From Clostridiales bacterium (lineage in GTDB: Bacteria > Bacillota > Clostridia > Peptostreptococcales > BM714), in the NCBI GenBank assembly GCA_002869095.1, contig PKTO01000268.1, forward strand, positions 1 to 6,053: a stretch of DNA of 6,053 bases, given 5' to 3'. The position numbers and the translations under genes are program-made. Positions 3,792 to 6,053 of this stretch are shown here, piece by piece. Position 1 is the stretch's first letter, and each line of letters opens with the position of its first letter. Below the pieces are notes generated by a model, which made no database searches, was not told the DNA's origin, and saw nothing but the letters and a program-made list of their open reading frames with translations.

Positions 3792-6053
3792 TCAGTCATT
3801 CAATTTTTTATCCTTCACTGGATCTCTTTCGTCCGACATTGGCTCGATTTCATCCGGCATATCTCTCCAGAACCAGTTGTAGTCTTCTTTTAAAAGCCTC
3901 AAAACTTTCGATAGCCGCTCATTTTCCATTTTCATTGTCTCTTCCACATAGAAATCTATGAACCTGTCCTTTTCCTCAAGCCCCAACTCAGTCTTCATGT
4001 CCTTGAAGCTTATTCCATCAAGATTCATTCTGTCGAGCATCAAAAGCGTGTAGAATGTTTTAATGTCGCTATCCGGCATTTTATACATCCATTCCCACGC
4101 ATCGATGTATTTGCCTTCCGCCATAATTTGATTGAATGTTTCATAGTCTTTTATTTCTTCAACTTCAAGCAATTCATTGGAATACTCGTCAGGAAGAAGC
4201 TCCGTCCTCATTCCCAAAAGGAAATATGCAAAATACCTGTCCCCGTCGATTTCAGGGTCTCCCACTTCAAAATAACGGTCTGTACCATCAATGTACCGCC
4301 CTCTCATTATCATGTTATTAGCAATGACCATTTCAAGATATGCGTCTTCGGAATCGCCAGTTTCTGCCGCATCTCTTAATTCCGATAAAACTTCTCCTTC
4401 TTTTTCATATTGGAAGCTCTCTTTATATTGCCTGGCAAGCTGATTCAGTCTGTCGTTTGTACTGCCGTCTTTTTCTATGAGCCGCTCCATATATTCCGCC
4501 GCCTTGAAATGGTCAACTCCGCCCAACTCCCATGCTGCTGAATTCTCTTCATCGGGGATGTATCCACGTGTGTATAGGGCGGCGAGGACTTTCAGGCTAT
4601 GAGCGGAACCATCCGTGTCATACCACTCCATTGCCTCCTCTACTTTTCCTTCTGAAAGCAAAGCATCCCCTTTGCTCATTTCATCCCGGCCTTCAACATG
4701 CAGTGAAAATGCCAATGCATCGCTGAACAATCCGTTCCAGCTGAAGTTTGACCTGTCTTCATCAACAGGCCTGACTTCAAAGTAATACTCATCCGTCAGA
4801 TAAAGCGGTTCAAGAAATCGTTTGATGTCAAGCTCTTCTTCAGACGAGCCGTAAGAGAATGAAAAGCTCGAGCGTTTTGCTATTTCATCAAGCGGTATTT
4901 TACCCGTCATTTCGCTCGAATTAATTTCCCAGTCTATCGATGATCCGTTTATGTCATAAGCCGGATCGGTCGACCTTATCTTCATGAAGTAACTGCGGTT
5001 TTCATTCCTTGCCGCATCCGATATTTCATAAAGCAATTGTCCATCCTCTATTGAAAGGCTTGTGAACCTGACGCCGTCTTTCAGCTCGAAGTCGACCGTT
5101 TCTGTTTCCTTCTCCACTTTATTGTTATTTATCCATTGCTGATCATGTATGAGGTGCCATGGAATAGCCATCCCAATATGCCTTGTTTCGGGATTAAGGC
5201 CTTTAATTTGGTATCTGCCTTCTGAATCCGTTACAAACACTTCCCTGTCAAAACCCTCTCTCGAACTCATGCCGCTGCTTATGTCCTCATACAAAAATAC
5301 GCCCTCAAGAGCTTTCCCGCCCCTTGTCACGTATCCATACAGTATTCTGGTGGAATTGCTTTGATTTTCTTCGTTTCTTTTTTCCCTGTATTCCGAATTC
5401 CATGTGTCCGTCAATGATATCATTTCGCTGTAGTAGCCGATGTATCTGTTGTCGTCTATTGTTTTTTGTCCTATTTCGACATCCTCGTACTCGAGACCGC
5501 CATCATAAAACGATGAAATGAATTCTTTGATTTTTTGCGCGAGTTTGCTGTAATCCTCTCCTTTGATTTTTTCCAGGGAATTTTTCACCTTGTCCAGGTC
5601 ATGGTATGTAAGCCCTATTCCAGCCTGTATGATTTGATATTCGTCATACGCGTCCCCGTCAAGTTCCGCAGGTTCGATGGATTCAATTATCGATATCGCT
5701 TTTTCAGATTCCCCTCCGAACCACTGCACAAGAGCGACATTCAGAACATAATCGATATTTTCACTGAAAATGTCCTCCTCTTCCGAAAATTCAAGAAACT
5801 GTTCGTACACCTTTCTGCTGTCGATGCCCCTTATGTGCGTCCCCTGGAAAGTCGCCCCGTCTTCTATCCACACCAGATCGTAAATATTGTAATCATGGTC
5901 GGACAATATCTGCTCGAGCCTCCTGTTTTCATTTTCGGGGCTGTCTGCCGACATGTTCATCAGATTCACTTCATGTCCGTCCGGAGCCACTATATTGTAT
6001 GCGCTTACTCCAAGCCAAAATACGCTGTCGGCATAGATGACGGTCAAAATCAG
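3792..6053 (-). CDS. Large TPR-like protein with a carboxypeptidase-regulatory-like domain, N-terminus cut off
   Basis: The frame is open to the right edge, so the 753 residues seen are the C-terminal part. Residues are numbered from the first codon in the window. I do not recognise a specific family. Residues 1-22 (LILTVIYADSVFWLGVSAYNIV) are hydrophobic and may be the end of a signal anchor or membrane helix. Helical, TPR-like pairs follow (about 95-185, for example VALVQWFGGESEKAISIIES). A beta-rich domain at about 237-297 (YGYVTRGGKALEGVFLYEDI, then FVTDSEGRYQIKGLNP) matches the carboxypeptidase-regulatory-like, transthyretin-type fold. A further beta-rich segment (about 320-455) includes a possible Ig/fibronectin-like stretch ending YYFEVRPVDE. 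TPR-like helices resume at about 457-725 (MSKGDALLSEGKVEEAMEWY). The tail is charged. The protein is strongly acidic, rich in Tyr and Trp, and has no cysteine at all, which fits a secreted or surface location. No catalytic motif is seen. A terminator follows, so it is the last gene of its unit. A role as an extracellular scaffold or binding protein is inference. Confidence 0.75.
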   Translation of the reverse strand: MILTVIYADSVFWLGVSAYNIVAPDGHEVNLMNMSADSPENENRRLEQILSDHDYNIYDLVWIEDGATFQGTHIRGIDSRKVYEQFLEFSEEEDIFSENIDYVLNVALVQWFGGESEKAISIIESIEPAELDGDAYDEYQIIQAGIGLTYHDLDKVKNSLEKIKGEDYSKLAQKIKEFISSFYDGGLEYEDVEIGQKTIDDNRYIGYYSEMISLTDTWNSEYREKRNEENQSNSTRILYGYVTRGGKALEGVFLYEDISSGMSSREGFDREVFVTDSEGRYQIKGLNPETRHIGMAIPWHLIHDQQWINNNKVEKETETVDFELKDGVRFTSLSIEDGQLLYEISDAARNENRSYFMKIRSTDPAYDINGSSIDWEINSSEMTGKIPLDEIAKRSSFSFSYGSSEEELDIKRFLEPLYLTDEYYFEVRPVDEDRSNFSWNGLFSDALAFSLHVEGRDEMSKGDALLSEGKVEEAMEWYDTDGSAHSLKVLAALYTRGYIPDEENSAAWELGGVDHFKAAEYMERLIEKDGSTNDRLNQLARQYKESFQYEKEGEVLSELRDAAETGDSEDAYLEMVIANNMIMRGRYIDGTDRYFEVGDPEIDGDRYFAYFLLGMRTELLPDEYSNELLEVEEIKDYETFNQIMAEGKYIDAWEWMYKMPDSDIKTFYTLLMLDRMNLDGISFKDMKTELGLEEKDRFIDFYVEETMKMENERLSKVLRLLKEDYNWFWRDMPDEIEPMSDERDPVKDKKLND

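Noticed and set aside
3644..3799. N-terminal extension of the DUF4177 frame up to 3799
   Set aside because: It passes through the terminator hairpin of the preceding gene, has an Arg-rich composition unlike the domain, and the strong Shine-Dalgarno fixes the start at 3643.

Overview
The window looks like chromosomal DNA from a low-to-moderate GC Firmicute, probably an anaerobic clostridium. The reasons are strong AGGAGG-type ribosome sites, a TTG start, near-consensus sigma-A promoters, short U-tailed hairpin terminators, and an ECF sigma/anti-sigma pair of the zinc-finger plus DUF4349 type. This is inferred from style and families only; no species can be named.

All protein genes are on the minus strand, so the transcribed order runs from high to low coordinates. 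(1) 6053-3792 is the 3' part of a long, cysteine-free, acidic protein with TPR-like helices around a carboxypeptidase-regulatory-like beta domain. It ends at a hairpin terminator (3762-3728). (2) 3643-3458 is a 61-residue DUF4177 protein with a near-perfect Shine-Dalgarno. (3) 3294-3380, on the plus strand, is a lone tRNA-Leu(CAA) with its own promoter and terminator. (4) 3100-2147 is a membrane-bound YdjM/YfhP-type putative metal-dependent hydrolase with a consensus sigma-A promoter and a terminator that contains its stop codon. (5) 2036-1443 and 1420-221 are an ECF sigma factor and its membrane anti-sigma partner. They form a two-gene operon ending in a 15-bp hairpin (204-164). (6) 113-1 is the first 37 codons of DNA polymerase I.

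The window is divided into short, separately terminated units. The only clear functional partnership is the sigma/anti-sigma pair. Just upstream of the sigma gene lies a sequence resembling an ECF promoter (GGAACAT, 16 nt, GTCTAA), which suggests autoregulation. The DUF4349 domain fused to the anti-sigma factor would be the outside-facing sensor. Four start sites were moved downstream from the longest open frame because of ribosome sites, promoter positions and family N-termini. I found no mobile element, CRISPR array, phage gene or clearly new multi-gene system. The least explained item is the large TPR/beta-domain protein cut by the right edge.
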